DNA from: Annona cherimola
Lineage: Eukaryota; Streptophyta; Magnoliopsida; Magnoliales; Annonaceae
DNA length: 64,000 nt
Direction: 5' to 3'
Assembly (NCBI GenBank): GCA_030490835.1
Contig: CM059971.1
Location: 25,165,817-25,229,816 of the forward strand
The notes under the pieces were generated by a model. That model saw nothing but the letters and a program-made list of their open reading frames with translations, was not told the DNA's origin and made no database searches. Both the position numbers and the translations under genes were made by a program. The number at the start of each line of letters is the position of its first letter. Within the stretch, counting starts at the first letter, position 1. Below, one piece after another: positions 38,701-53,700 of the stretch.

Positions 38701-41700
38701 AACTAACATAAAATATAAAAATTTATCCTTTAAAAAATTTTCTTATTCTAAACATATTTTCTTGTGTTTTTATTGCAATATTGTAAACTCAGTAGCTTCA
38801 CAAGTTATTTTCTAATTATTCAAACTACAAGGTTAGAAAAATTTAAAGTGTTATTTGCAAATATCTCCTGAAAATGCCTTGAATTTTTTTTTTTTGATTT
38901 CACATAAATACACGATAGTGAACTTTTGAATGTGGGCGTGCAGCAGTGGCGCTGTGGCATCCAATCATTTTCACAGAAATTGGGTTGAACCAACCCATCT
39001 TCTCCGACCTGTATCCACCCCAATTTAAAACTAGGTTGAACCAACCACCTTTTCCCAACCCAACCCTACCTCAGTTTAAAAGGGTTGGGTTCAACGGATT
39101 TTGGATTGAACCCAACCCATGCCCAACCCTAGTAATGTGTATGAACATGACTTCTATGAGCCAATTCCATGCAACTGACTTTTTTTAAAATTTAATTATT
39201 TATCCAAACCAATAATATTCTTTGTCAATATATATTATTAAAGATTTCAATAATCACATGTTCAAAAGTTAAATATAAACTTTGAAAATGACTATAACCT
39301 ATAAATTCTTGAAAATCAAAGTTGTTTGAGGGGAATATGTAAGTAGTAAATCTTAAAATTTCAAAATTGTGTTTCATCTTCATCATGCTTTGGTATAGTT
39401 GTACCAAATACTTCTTCCTGACATAAATCTACTTGTCTACTTCTGTTTTCATTTGTTGTTTCTTTTTTTTTTTTAAAGAAATTTTATTTCTTCAAGATAT
39501 TATTTCGAGAGCAACAATATTTCTCTAGTCACTTGCGGACACCCAACAATATTACCCTTTGTTGTTTTGAGAGTAGTCGATCAATTGACGATTATGTTTG
39601 CATTACTTGTTGTTGGTTTTTTTCTTGTTTTTTATTTCTAATTGCTTCCATTTACTCTAGTCCTTTCTGACGTTCTTTTCTGTGTTGAGACTGTGTTTTT
39701 CTTCTTCAGGCCTTCCATTTTACATTAAATTAGAGCTTTTCTGGTGTGCACAGTGATAAGCATATGAATCTTTTTGTAGGATTGAATCACAAGTGATTGG
39801 AGGTGCTTTAATACCTGTTTTGATTTTTGCAATAATGGCTACATCCAGTGCATTTCAATTCAATACAAAAAGTGAAAGGGATCCAACTGATATTTTCAAA
39901 AGTCTGAAAATTTTTCTCTAAGAAACGAATGAATGGATGCGTTGATGATTCCTTTGAAAATTTATGCTATCACACATAGAGCATTTGCCATCTTAATTGT
40001 AATATTCTTCTACCTCAATCTTTGATTTATTGAGGGTGTAATTCCTGTGCTCAGGTTATCAACTATTGGGCTGAAAAAGGTCTTTCTGGATTTACTGTAT
40101 ACAAGTATCATCTTCAGCGACTCGAAGGACAGCCAGATCTGACCACGAATCAGGTTTAATGTAGCTTATGTTTATGAATATTGTCCCTTGCTTCTTTTCA
40201 TTGCTATGGATTTGCATTTTCAACCTTTTGTTCACACCTTATGCTTCCTGCTGTTCCCTGTATACTTGAATGATGATTGCAAAAGAACCCTCACAATCAC
40301 CAATTTTTTGAAATCAACTAATTCAAAAGAACATGTTGCCAAAATATGTTTATTACACCCCTTGGTTTGTTAGGTAGATGTATTTGTCAAATTTTTCTTT
40401 GGGCCTCATGTTGGCAATTTCAATGTTTATAGAAGACACTAGTTGCACTTAATGGTGTAATGTTTGTTGGTATTTTGACTCCATTGAGCCATAATTTTAC
40501 AAATTTAATAACCATGTTATCTATATTATTTTGGTAACATTTAAAAGTTTTTATTATGATTATTATTATTTTTTAAAAATCCACTCCGTTATACAAACTT
40601 TTGTTATGATTTGACATCCTAACTATCGAATTATCTTATATTTACTATTATTACCTTTTTATTGCAATTATTTTCTCACATCTTTCCATATAAGTATCCT
40701 ATTTATTTTGACTTTATTCTCTTTACTTTAAATCATTACTTTATCATATCACATCACTCCCTTTTAATTTTTTTTTCCCATTTCCACTTTCCCACTTTTG
40801 CTTCTTCCCAAATGGACTCTTTAGTCAATCGGTACATGTAATTCACAGAAGTTCTTATTTTAATAATGAATTATACTTAATTACTTATATGACATATTGA
40901 TGCATGTTTTAAGCAAATACAAGTTGTAATGGGAACTGGAAGCTATGTAGTTAAGGAAAACTAAATTAATAGAATAAGTAACATCAGTTTTGTCTATAGG
41001 AAATCATGATGAGAATCTTATATTTTTGTGGAGGTGTTATATTGGATAGAATGTTCTTGAAGTCTACAATACCACGAAACTAAACGCTTGTCAATCCGAG
41101 TTCCTACTGGAAGTCAAGGAAGGGATTTTTGCAAATGTCTACGACATTTAACCAATTTTGCATCCATTTACTTAAGTTTGTCGACATTGCAAATATGCTT
41201 AAATAGTTTGCATGAAATTGCAAGCGCGTCCCTTCCGTTATGATGTTGTTATAATTTTTTGCAAAATAACAATAATGCCCTTTAAGTCAAGTAATATACT
41301 TACAATTTTTGCAAATATTATAAACTTATTTGCAAAAAAAATTTAAAATAATAATATATGTAAAAATATATAAAATAATGAAATAATAATATATCTACAA
41401 ATATTTGAAAAATTGCAAGTGTATCACTTAGTTTAAAGGGCATTATTTTCATTTTACAGAAAATTCTAACGGTGTCCTAATGTAAGTGACATACTTGCAA
41501 TTTTATGCAAACTTGTGGGGCATATTTGCAATATGAGAAAATTCAGATACATGGATCCAATATTGGTTAAACTTTGTAGGCATATTTGCAAAAGTCCCTG
41601 TGTGAAAAATACAAAGTGCTTCTAAGGTTGTCTAGTAGGGCTGGAATTATGAGTGTCCATGTGTGTTTTAACAAATGAATGATCTGTTTATTACATAAGG

Positions 41701-44700
41701 TTGAATAGATATTATAGTTTAAAATTAATCCAATAGATGGTCGTTAATTAGTGGATAAGGGAATTGATAAAATATTACTGGTGTCAGGCTATGAAGCAGT
41801 GAATGGTTCATTAGAAAATTGGAATGAAATCGAAAGCTTTTTTGTATTAATTCAAATTGAGTGTTCTTTCAAATCTAATTTTAGACTGATCTTAAAGTCT
41901 AGAATCCAACTACACAGGCAGCTTGTTAATTGGAGTTCTGCTGCAAATGGTAGGGTCAAAAAGTGATACAATGTCATGTTGTAAGCAAAATCTGAGAACA
42001 GAAAGTAAAAACAAAAAATGATTATGTGCCAGTGGAAGCCAACAAGGGACCAATTTATTGGTAGAGAATTCCAGATTGTAAAAGGGCTTAACACAGTGGT
42101 GCGTTCTCCTAAGGATTGCAAAATAGTTGATTATTTTCATAATAGTGCCTATATATAGTGTTACAATTGCATAATTGGACAAGATTTCCTTGCGCAATGA
42201 GACTGTCATGAATACTTACTTTTTGTGGTATCAATATCATCAACCTATGATATTGGCCAAGAATCCGGACAAGATTTCCTTTTGCAATGAGGCTTTGTGT
42301 CATGAATACTAACTTTTTGTGGTATCAACCTATGATATTGGCCAAGAATCCTATCCTAAGTGGGCTTAACTTACCACCAAGAATGAGAAAGGTGTATCTA
42401 GGGTGTTACAATTACAACTTTCGTGAAGGGTTTTCCTTGAGATCCAATGATGATTGCGAATAGCATGAAAACATGTTCCCAAAAGATTATACATAGTTGC
42501 TTAATAAAGAATTGAGTTTATAAGCAAAGGTTAGGAAGTTTAGATATAAGACAAAGGTTTGTAAGAGCTAGAGAATTTAACTGTGAATGGCAACGAAAGA
42601 AAAGGAAAAAATTAGGAGAAAACGGTAAATAAGAAACCTATTGAATATTCAGTCGATTCACAACAAGTGGATTCATGTGATTTTATTTTTTTTTATGGGA
42701 ATTAATATCAGATTTTCGATTGTCAATTAGAAGAAAGCTATTGTGGGCTCATTTGGGAACAGTGAAAAAGGTGGGTGGGTGGGATGGAATTCCGACTCAA
42801 GCGTTGCGAGCAATAATGCCCAGCCGTCAGCTCGTTTTTCCTTCCTCTACCATCTCACTCACATATGCAAATTTGGAGAGTACCATATAGTCTGTAATTA
42901 AAAAAACAAGCATTTTGAGGTGCTTTCTTGTATGATTGTTCTCACATTGGCAGAATGATATTGCTTGTTTGTCAGTAGATTTTGTTAGTACATAATTTGT
43001 TGGTAAAGAAAGGTAGTATTTTGAGCTGCTTGTGAGAATTAGTTTAGGCTTAGTAACGGAGCCCATGAATGTAGTAATGGCAGTAAAGCACCTTACCACC
43101 AAGTATTTTGAGCTGCTTTTGAGTATTAGGCTAGTATTGATAAGGCATGAGTGTGATTTGTAATAAGCAGCTTGAGGTTTATTAAAGTAGATTCATGGGT
43201 ACTTTATATGAATGTTTGAGCATGTTTGTGAGGAATTGAATTGAATTGTCTGATTTTTTCTGTGAGATTGTATCAGATGGTGCGAATGAGTTATAGATTC
43301 ATGGAAATTCAGTTTTACTTGTGATAGTTTTGAAAGTGGCTACTAGTGGTGGATTCATGGGACCTAGGCAACCATCATGATACTTTTGGAAGTGGCTATG
43401 AGTGATGGATTCTTGATAGTTGGGTTACCCAAGGTGAATTTACAACGGACTATTTCTAGTAGTTTAATGAAAATGTAGCTAAACAACTATATTAGAAGCT
43501 TAGAGTATATTATTATAGGTATCTCTGAATATTGCTTAATGGACTTAAGATTATTTGGACTGGAATTGTTGTAAGAGGCCTCATTATCTTGAGGTGGAAG
43601 TTGCCCATTTAACACCGCTTGTTGGTGCTTCATGCATTGTTATAATTTATAGGTATGCTTTCATATTCTTTGAGTTTTTATGTTTCTATACCTGCGTGTT
43701 TCTTTTATTTTATTTATAGAAAATAAACAATGCAACAAACTTTATGTGGCTCTACCATGTATAGTTTTCTTTAAATAAAAATTTTACTAAATTCCATTTT
43801 CTTACTTGCTTATAACAGGTTTACTTTATTCCAAAACACATACCTAAAGTTCCTTCAAAATTGTATGGGTATGAAACGAGTTCAAAAAAGACTTGTGAAT
43901 TTCTCAATTCAATCTTATAGAGCCATGTTTCTATTAATGATTTATTTTATCAACAAAGGTTGGTATGCGAGGACATTAGTGGTGGCCAAGAGAATATTCC
44001 AATACCAGCAACTAATGTGGTTGATGATCCACCTACTGCCCCAACAGGCAAGATTCTTATGCCCAATTATCTATAGAGCATTGTTTAATGCATATTAACT
44101 TCAAATCGTCTCTTGATAACTATTCTGTTCCTATACTTTATCATTTTGAGTATCATTAGCACTTCGACGCGTTTAATTTCAAATTACTATTTTGGACTTT
44201 GTGTTTGTTAGTTTTGGAATAAACTTTCATGCAGGTTTTGTTTATTGTAATTCTATCCAAATTCGGAAAGGCATCAAGATCCCTTCCAATGTTGTTGGTT
44301 GCAATTGCAAAGGTGTTTGTGTGGACCCAAGGATTTGTAGCTGTGGAAAACTCAATGGCTTCGAATTTCCTTATGTGCGAAGAGACGGTGGCAGGTGTGC
44401 CTAATTTTCACTGTTAGTTTGTCCATGATTTATGCATTTCTTTTATTCTATTCTTTCTGAGAATATAGATATTATTGCGTAGTTCATGTTGTTCTTATGA
44501 TGGTGGTAGAGATCGTGTTGCCTTGCATTAGATTTTCACATATGCAGGATGCAAGCACAAAAATTAGAGTTTATTTTATTCCAGTTTTTATTTCATTATT
44601 TTAGAGTTTTCCTTATCCGAGTTGGATTGGATTTATTTGAGTAGGATAGTTAAGCAAGCAATCTACTTTGCTTTAGGGACAGGAAAGCAAGCAATTCGCT

Positions 44701-47700
44701 TTGCTTAAGGGATAAGTAAAGTAATCCATATATTTTGACGATTAATAAAATTCTCCAAATCTCTCGTGCTAAGTCCTTCATGAATCCCTAATTCGTCTGT
44801 TCCTATTCCTTTCTTCCTTTGAGAGGATTCTTCCTTTTTCGTTCTAAATTCTCCCCTACTTGTGCTATATCAGTTTGTAAGGTTGATTGCATATGATAAG
44901 ACGGATACGGCTATATCCTATCCTCATAGGAAGTCCTACATAGGGTTGTGAAACGTGAATGTTTAGAATTTATTTACTACATCAACCGATATAGGTTGAT
45001 ATAGATTGTTTCAACCTAGAATCTGGACAGTGGAGAATTTATTTGAATGAATTTTTTTTTGTGATGTTGATGTGCATTGATTTTTTGTATGTATGCTAGA
45101 AATGGATTGATCTAACATATTATGTGATGTCTTGTTCTTTGAAGAAAATGTAATGATATCAAATCAAAATAAAGGATTTCATGTGGTGAAATCCAACCCC
45201 CATGCCACAACCAAACTAAATCTCATACAAAAGAAGCAGCATCACCTTAGGACTAATCCTCGCACAATGATGCTTGAACAAAGTCAAACATCAAAAAAGA
45301 GAAGCCACCACCTAAGCCTCTGCAAGAAGTTGTTGGAGTTGCACCCTGATGTAGGATGGGTAGAGAAGATAAAAGAAAGAGGAAGGAACTTCTAAAGAGA
45401 AGAGACGGAAAGAAAGAGGCAGAAAGAACAAAAGAGTAAAGAGGGAAGATAAGAATACGAACAAGTAGAAGAAGAACCATAGAATACTTCTATAAATCTC
45501 AAAACTAATACTCCTTAGAGCTTATAAGGGTGGTACTTATAAGAGAACATACTACCTTATTTCAGTAATAGATATTAAAGATGAAATCTTTTTAGAAAAA
45601 GAACTTGTATATTTGAAAGCGAATTTCTTAAGAAAGTGAACTTAAAATAGATACAAGCTTATTGTAAACAGATTCTAAAATATTCTAGGATTATTTTCCT
45701 TTTACAAGATTCTTACGCTTAGAATAGATATATTTGAAATTCTTGCGCCTCGATGTGGGAGCTTGAGGTATATGATCACAGACAATCTCAAATGTAGATT
45801 TCCCAGTGGATTAATTGTCTGAATTGTTGTATGCAATTTGGCAATAACCAATACAAAATCCCAAGTTCCAATATTTTCTTCCACCAAAGTCCTAAGCGAA
45901 GTTTCCAAACTTCGATTGACTACATCAGTTTGACTATCAGTTTGTGGATAAAAAGTTGATGAAAATTTCAATTTGGTACCAAAGAATTTTCAAAATGTTT
46001 CCAAAATAGCTTACAAATTTAACTTCTTGATAAAAAAAATAAAAATTGGTAAAACATGAAGCTTAATAATTTCTCCAAAAATTGATTTTGTTACATATGA
46101 AGCATTCATAGATTTAGTACATGAGATAAAATGAGTCATTTTTGAAAATCTATTAACTACCACAAGAATTGAATCAAATCCTTGAGAGGTTTCAGGCAAT
46201 TCAAGAATAAAGTCCATACTAATATCTTTCCAAGGAATTTGTGGTACAAGTAGAGTGTATAATCCTGTGCTTCTCTTTTGCGCTTTAGCAAGTTAACATG
46301 TGCGACATTGTAAAACAACTCCTGATACATATGTTGAAATGATTTTATCCTTACTAAAATAACTAGCAATACCTCCAGCATGTAATTTCGAAATTAAAAA
46401 AATCTCAAAGTGATATGCTAGGAATGCATAGCTTTATTCTTTTAAAAAAATACCCATCATGGACCATATAGTCATTACGTTTTCCATTTTATGTTTCATG
46501 AAAAATGATTCCAAAATCAGTACATGATGGATATTCATTTTTCAACGTATCAAATCCAACGACATCTATAGTATGAAGAATGAGTGCAACATGACTAAGA
46601 GCACTTGTAGGTTTATTCTTAATTTTAGCTTAATGTTTGAGAATAAATGTGTACTCGTACAAAAACTTAATCCACTTTGCATGTCTATCACTTTATCGTT
46701 TTTGTGATTGTAAATATCTCAAAGCCGTTTGATTTGAATACAACATAGATTCATGAGGTAGCAAATAATCATCATCATCATAAGCTATTTCCCACCTAGG
46801 TGGGGAATGCTGCATGGATTTTGTTACGCCATTCTTGGCGATTTAAGACTAAATTTTTGCAATTTGTAATATTTTTAAATCTTGTTTAATTACTTCCATC
46901 CTTTTTTTGGGTCTTCCTCTCATTTTTCTACCACCTTCTACTTAGATAGACTCTGTTTTTCTAACCGGTGTTGCTTCAGGCTTCCTTTTAATATGACCAA
47001 ACCATCTTAATCTATTTTCTCTCATTTTATCACAAATTGGTCTCACTTTTAAGTTTTTTCAAATTATTTCATTCATAATTTTATCTTTTCTTGTTTTACC
47101 ACTCATCCACCTTAACATTCTCATTTCCGCTACGCTCATTTTTTGTACATGTCGTTCTTTAACTACCCAACATTTTGCCCCATAAAGCATAATAGGTCTA
47201 ATCGCAGTCTTATAAAATTTTTCTTTTAATTTGATTGGAACTCGACGGTCACATAAAATTCCTGACGCACTTCTCTATTTCTTCTATCTTGCTTGAATTC
47301 TATGAATTATATCTTTCTCAATTTCCCTGTTCTCTTGAACTATTGATTCTAAGTATCGAAAGTGATTAGTTCTTGTTACTACTTGATCTAAAATCTTAAT
47401 TGGTTCCTCATCCGGGTTCTCACTATTATTAAAATTGCATTTCATATATTCAGTTTTAGTGCGATTAATTCTAAAACCTTTAGATTCTAAAGCATCTACC
47501 CACCTATTCAATTTTAAATTTAGTCATTCTTTAGTTTCATCTATTAGAACAATGTCATCTGCAAATAACATACACCAAGATACTTCTTCTTGGAGATGTC
47601 TAGTAATTTCATCTATTACTAAGGTAAAAAGGTAAGGACTCAAGGCCGAGCCTTGATGTAGACTTATTTTAACGGGGAAGACATTAGTATCTCTACTAAT

Positions 47701-50700
47701 GGTCCTCACGTTCGTAACAGTCCTCTCATACATATCTTTAATAATATTAATGTATCTGTTATTAATTCTTTTTTTTCTCATCACTCGCCATATTAACTTT
47801 CTTGGTACTGGATCATAAATTTTTTCTAAATTAATAAAAATCATGTATAAGTTCTTTTTCTTTTCCCTATATTTTTCAAATAGTTGTCTAAGTAAGAAAA
47901 TAGCTTCAGTGGTTGATCTTCCTGGCATAAAACTAAATTTATTTTTAGATACATTAGTTTTCCGTCTTAGTCTATGTTCAATTCCTCTTTTCCATAATTT
48001 CATAGTATAACTCTTTTAATTTTATTCTACGATAATTTGCACAATTTTGAATATCTCCCTTATTTTTATAGATTGGAACTATAATGCTTTTCCTCCATTC
48101 ACTTGGCATTAACTTTGTTTTTATAATTTTATTAAAAAAATTTGTTAACCATGTTGCACCTACATCTCCCATGCACTTCCATGCCTCAATTGGTATATTA
48201 TCTGGGCTTAAGGCTTTTCCTGTTTTCATTTTCCTTAGAGCTTCCTTTACTTTAAATATTCAAATTTTTGGGAAATAACTGATATTTCTATTTTCTTCTC
48301 TATTTAAACTAACATCTAATGTTAAATGTTCGTGTGGGGTATCATTTAGTAAACTATGAAAATAAGTTTTCCATCTTTCTTTAATATCATCATCTTTGAC
48401 TAGAACTCTTTGGTCCTCACTTTTAATACATCTAACATGTGTAAATCTTTGCCCTTATTTTCTCTTAATTTAGCAAATTTAAAAATATTTTTTTCACCTT
48501 GTCTAGTTCCTAATCTGTTATATAAGTTCTCATAAGCTTTGTGTTTAGCATCGCTAATAATATTTTTACTAGTTTTTTTTTTATAATTTGTATTGTTGTA
48601 AGTTTGTATCATTTTTATTTCTCTGCCATGTTTTAAACTTTTCTCGTTTAACATTTATAGTTTTTTGAACATCTTCATTTCACCACTAAGTTTCTCTATG
48701 TGAGGATCTACGATTTTTATATATATCTACAATACTATGTCTTACTTCTTTTATGTTAGTTGCCATTTTATCCCCCATTGATTCTACTCCATCTTCTTGT
48801 GTGTCTTATTTTCCTTCTTCTGTCATTCTTTTACTAAAAAGTTCGATGTTGTTTTCCTTCAAATTTCACCATTTAATTTTTGGAATTATATTGCCTTTAG
48901 TTTTTGTTGACTTTTTTTGTGTATATATATCCATCACTAATAATCTATGCTACATAGCTAAGCTCTCACCTAGGATAACCTTACAATTAATACAAAGGGA
49001 TCTATCCAATTTTCTAATAAGGAAGAAATCTATTCGGCTAGAATTGGTCCCACTCTTGAAAGTTATTAAGTGTTCATCTCGTTTTTGAAATGAGGTATTT
49101 GCTATAACCAAATCATATCCTATAGCAAGTCTAAAATGACATTTTCCATTTCATTCTTTATTTCAAAGCCAAAACCTCCATGACTTCTCTCATATCCTAC
49201 ATTCTCCTTTCCTACGTGTCCATTTAAATCTCCACCTATTACAATCTTTTCTTGGTTAGATGTCCTTTGCATAACACTATCTAAGTCATCCCAAAATTGT
49301 TTCTTGATTCTATCGTCTAATCCTACTTGTGGTGCATAAGCACTAATCATATTTAGACCTCTACACCAAATAGAAGTTTTATTTGAATAATTCTATCATT
49401 TACTCTATTGACATCTACAACTTTATTTATGAATTTGTTATCTACTATTATCCCTACACCATTTTTATTACCATCATTTTCTACATACCATAATTTGAAT
49501 CCATTAATCTCTTTAGCCTTCTCTCCTTTCCACCTAGTCTCTTGAATGCATGCTATATTAATTTTTCTCTTTCTCATAATATCTACTACTTCCATACTTT
49601 TCCTTGAAAGAGTCCTAATATTCCATGAGGCAAAACAGACCTTATGTTTTGGTACCACATTCTTCCCTAAACTATGTCCATAAAGGCATGAGAACCTTTG
49701 CCGACTTTTTGCCATAACCGGATGTTGTTGTGGCACGTCACTTCTGGGGAGACGCCCTAGCAACACTTGCCCATTTCTCACTACATCCGGGCTCCGTTGC
49801 AGCGCATTGCTCACAGGGGACGCCCTAGCGTTAACAACTTTTCATATATTTTTCAGAATCCATAAGAGATGTGATGGTGATTTTTAATGGCACCGGCTGC
49901 CAGCCTGACATGCCAACCATCACTTTTTTTCTGGGCTTGGGACCGGCAGTAAGATAGAAATTCTTACTGACAAGGTTATGAGATAGCAAATAATGCCTCC
50001 AAAATTTAATTGCTTGCACAAAATAATAAAATTCTCTGCCATATGTTGAATATTTTTGCTTAGTTTCATTGAATTTTTGAGAAAGTTATGCAATTGGATG
50101 ACTTTCTTAGCTCAGAACATCCCTAATCCCAACCCTGGTGCATCACAAGCAATTTCAAAAACTTTGGCAAAATTAGGGCATTGTGATACATGCGTCTTAG
50201 TCATTTTTTTTTTAATCTCCTTAAAAGCCTTAAATGCAGAAGTTGACCATTGAAATTCTTTATTTTTCATACAATCTGCGATAGGTGTCATGATTGTACT
50301 AAACTCTTTAATGAACGCCTATAAAATGCTACTAGACCTTAAAAAATTTGCTCATCAGAAATAGATGTGAGTTTTGGCCATTCCTAATGATTTTTACCTT
50401 TGAAGGATCCATGGAAATTTCATTAATTGATATCACAAATTCTAAGAAAATTACTTGATTTGTCAAACAATTAACTTTTCTTCAGGTTTACAAATTTTTT
50501 TTTTCAGATCGTAGTATCTCAAGAATAGTTTTTAAATGTTTCAAGTGTTTTTCATTAGAATGACTATAAATGAGAATATCATCAAAATAAACTATCACAA
50601 ACTTTCTAATAAAAGGTTGAAATACCATGTTGATAACTCTTATAAATGTACTTGGGGCATGTAATAATTCAAGAAGCATAACCAACCATTCAAAAAGGCA

Positions 50701-53700
50701 GTTTTCCATTCATCTTCCGTTCTAATTCAAATTTGATGATATCTGTTTTTAAGATCTATCTTAGAGAACCATTGTGCCCTGGTCATAAGATCTAGCATAT
50801 CATCAAATGTCGGTATGGGAAATCTATACTTTATGGTAATTTTATTGATCGCATGACTGTCGACACACATTCGCCAAGATCAATCTTTCTTAGGGATTAA
50901 TAAAGCTGGTACGACAAATGGGCTAATATTTTCACGAATAAACCCCTTATCAAGCAGTTTAGTTACTTGCCTTTTTGGTTCAGCACGCTCAATAGGATTC
51001 GTACAAAAATGAGACAAAATTGGTAGCTAAGATCCTGGTATGAGATCAATAGCGTGTTGAATATCCCTCATTGGTAGAAGCTCATTTGGAAATTCATTAG
51101 GAGGAATTCTTTCATTAATGCTTGGATTTTTGGTAATACTAACATTAGTCTCATGAAGAATTGTAGTTGTTTCCTCTTTGGCCGCTATAGCTAGAATGAG
51201 TCTTGAATGTTGTTCTTGTTCAAATTCTTTTTTTTAGTAAGAATATACAAAGGTCATTTTCAGATGAATCAATTGGAGACTCCTTGTGGGATCTATCACT
51301 TTCTTTAGGTTTAGCAGGTTTTAAAAGGATAAATTTTCCATTATGTTTGATAATATAGGTGTTTGGTTGCCCATAATGGATTACCTTTAGATAATGTAGC
51401 CATGGATGACCAAGAAAAATATAAACCACATCCATGGATAGCACATCACATCAAATATGATTAGAATAATCACCTATTGATATAGGAACTAAGCATCTGT
51501 CATTAATAGGAAATGTAGTTTTGTTTACCCATGCTACACGATATAGATGAGGATGTAGTTCAATTTTCAATTTGGCTATAGCTGATTTAGCAATCACATT
51601 TGGTGAACTAATTTATAACAATCTTGCACAACGTATTCTTAAATTTAAAAATTGATGAAATATATTAGTACGTCTCCAATCACTATTTGAACAAGTAGTT
51701 AAAATGTAACACACAACATTCAATTGCGGTTCCTTATTATCGATATAGTCTACATCAAGTTCACAATTCAATGGTTCCTCAAAAGTTTCAATGACTTGAT
51801 CAATGATCACATCTTCAAGATCCTCTATATGAGTGATTGTGAGTAGGGGTGTTAACGGATCGGGTTGAACGGGTTAGAGCCTAATCCTAAACCTAACCCA
51901 TTTAATATATCTCAACCCTAATCCGTTTATTAATCCATTTAAAAAACTTCAACCCTAACCCATTTACAACCCATTTAATAAACGGGTTAATGGGTTGTTA
52001 ACGGGTTGTGTTTGTTACTAATTTTCATGCTAAAAATCTTTAATAAAGTCTGTAAATTTAAATAAAATAAATAATTCGAAGCTAACATACCTGAATTTAA
52101 TTTATTTTGGCTTGAAAACATCAGCTCCAATCTCAAGTCATCTCTTTAATGTCAATTCCTGTTATAAATATTACATATATATTATAATATATTATATTAA
52201 ATGAGTTATACGGGTTGAACGGGTTGGACGGGTTGACGGGTTGCGAAGCCTCAATCTTAATCCGTTTATTTAATTAAATGGTTGAACGGGTTGGCGGATC
52301 ATAACCCATTTATTCAAAAATCCCAACCCAAATTCATTTATTAACGGGTTGAACGAGCGAGTTAACGGGTTGACCATGACCATTAACACTCCTAATTGTG
52401 AGTGTATGCTGATGATATTGTGATGCAATGTGAGTTTTACCCCACAATGAAAATATGACCCATTAAATCGTTTACCAGTGACATCAAATCGAGAAACTGG
52501 ATTATTTCTCTCTACTTGTTTGTTGTTCATGCATTAGTTTAGTTATTCTTAGGGGTGCAACTTGGGTCGGGTAAGTCCGGGTAAGGGTGGAACCTACCCT
52601 TACCCATTTTTAAAAACTTCTACCCTACCCTATTTTAGGTCGGGTCGGTCCCGAGCCTACCTTACCCAAGTTTCTCTAGAGCGGGTCGGTTCTAGTTCGG
52701 TTCCAAATCGGTTCCTAAAAAACCATGCATTCTAATATATTTGTTATATTAATGCTCAATCCATACACTACCATAATCTATACAATTCATCTCTATGAAA
52801 TGTATCAAATAAGTGTAATCTGTTTTCATATACTACACAATACAATATCAAGTTTGTTCAATCCAATAAAAATTAAAAAACATGTTTGAAACTTGAAAGT
52901 CAGATACAACACAACCAATATAACATAAGCACAACACAAATCAGATAATAAATTTGATGATTAAAAGCAAAGTTCAAACATGAATAATATTAGAATTCAA
53001 GAACTCTTCTCATCTTTCAACTTTCATACTTATGTTCTGCAATCATCAACCCATATAAGCATATTTATGTTCTGCACATTCATTAAAACATTCATATTTA
53101 TGTCCTGCACATTCATTAAAACATTCATATTTATGTTCTGCAATCATTAACCCATATAAGCATATAAATATAACAAACATATTTATGTTCCAAGAATGAT
53201 GTCTCAGTGTAGGTGCAACCAATATAAAAAAACAAATTTGATAAGAAATTGAAAGATAGCTTGAGAGTAGAAAGAAGGTAACTTGATTTAGATAACCACC
53301 TAAATATCATTCTAAAAAATATAAATACAATTAGAAATTTTCATACCGATCTAAATTTCGTTTTTATAATATATAAATACAATTAGAAACTTTCATGTCA
53401 ATCTAAACAATCTAATCATATATTACATTAATATACAAATTAAATCAAAATATTAACAAATGCATACAAACAAAATTACACAAACATGATAGAGTAGCAT
53501 AAATCTATGAAATGGGAAGCATTTGAGCATGAAAAAGGAATTTCACCTTGCTGTATGATACAAGAGAAAAATCCTTCAGCCTATTGCAACAGGTGGCATC
53601 CGACGATGGCGAGATGGCGTGTCCGGCAACCGGTTCTCACTCAAGCCCAAAGCCCAATAGGAAAGTCCGTCAATTCAGATATAACTCCATCTTGCAGCAC

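Noticed and set aside
43865..44098. 77-codon + strand open frame over the VCEDISGG exon
   Set aside because: It reads the exon out of frame and runs through the 90-bp intron; the spliced frame gives the conserved SUVH block instead.
44192..44404. Open frame covering the pre-SET exon taken as a separate small Cys-rich gene
   Set aside because: It has the right frame but begins in the intron; the acceptor at 44234 and the phase with neighbouring exons show it is one SUVH4 exon.
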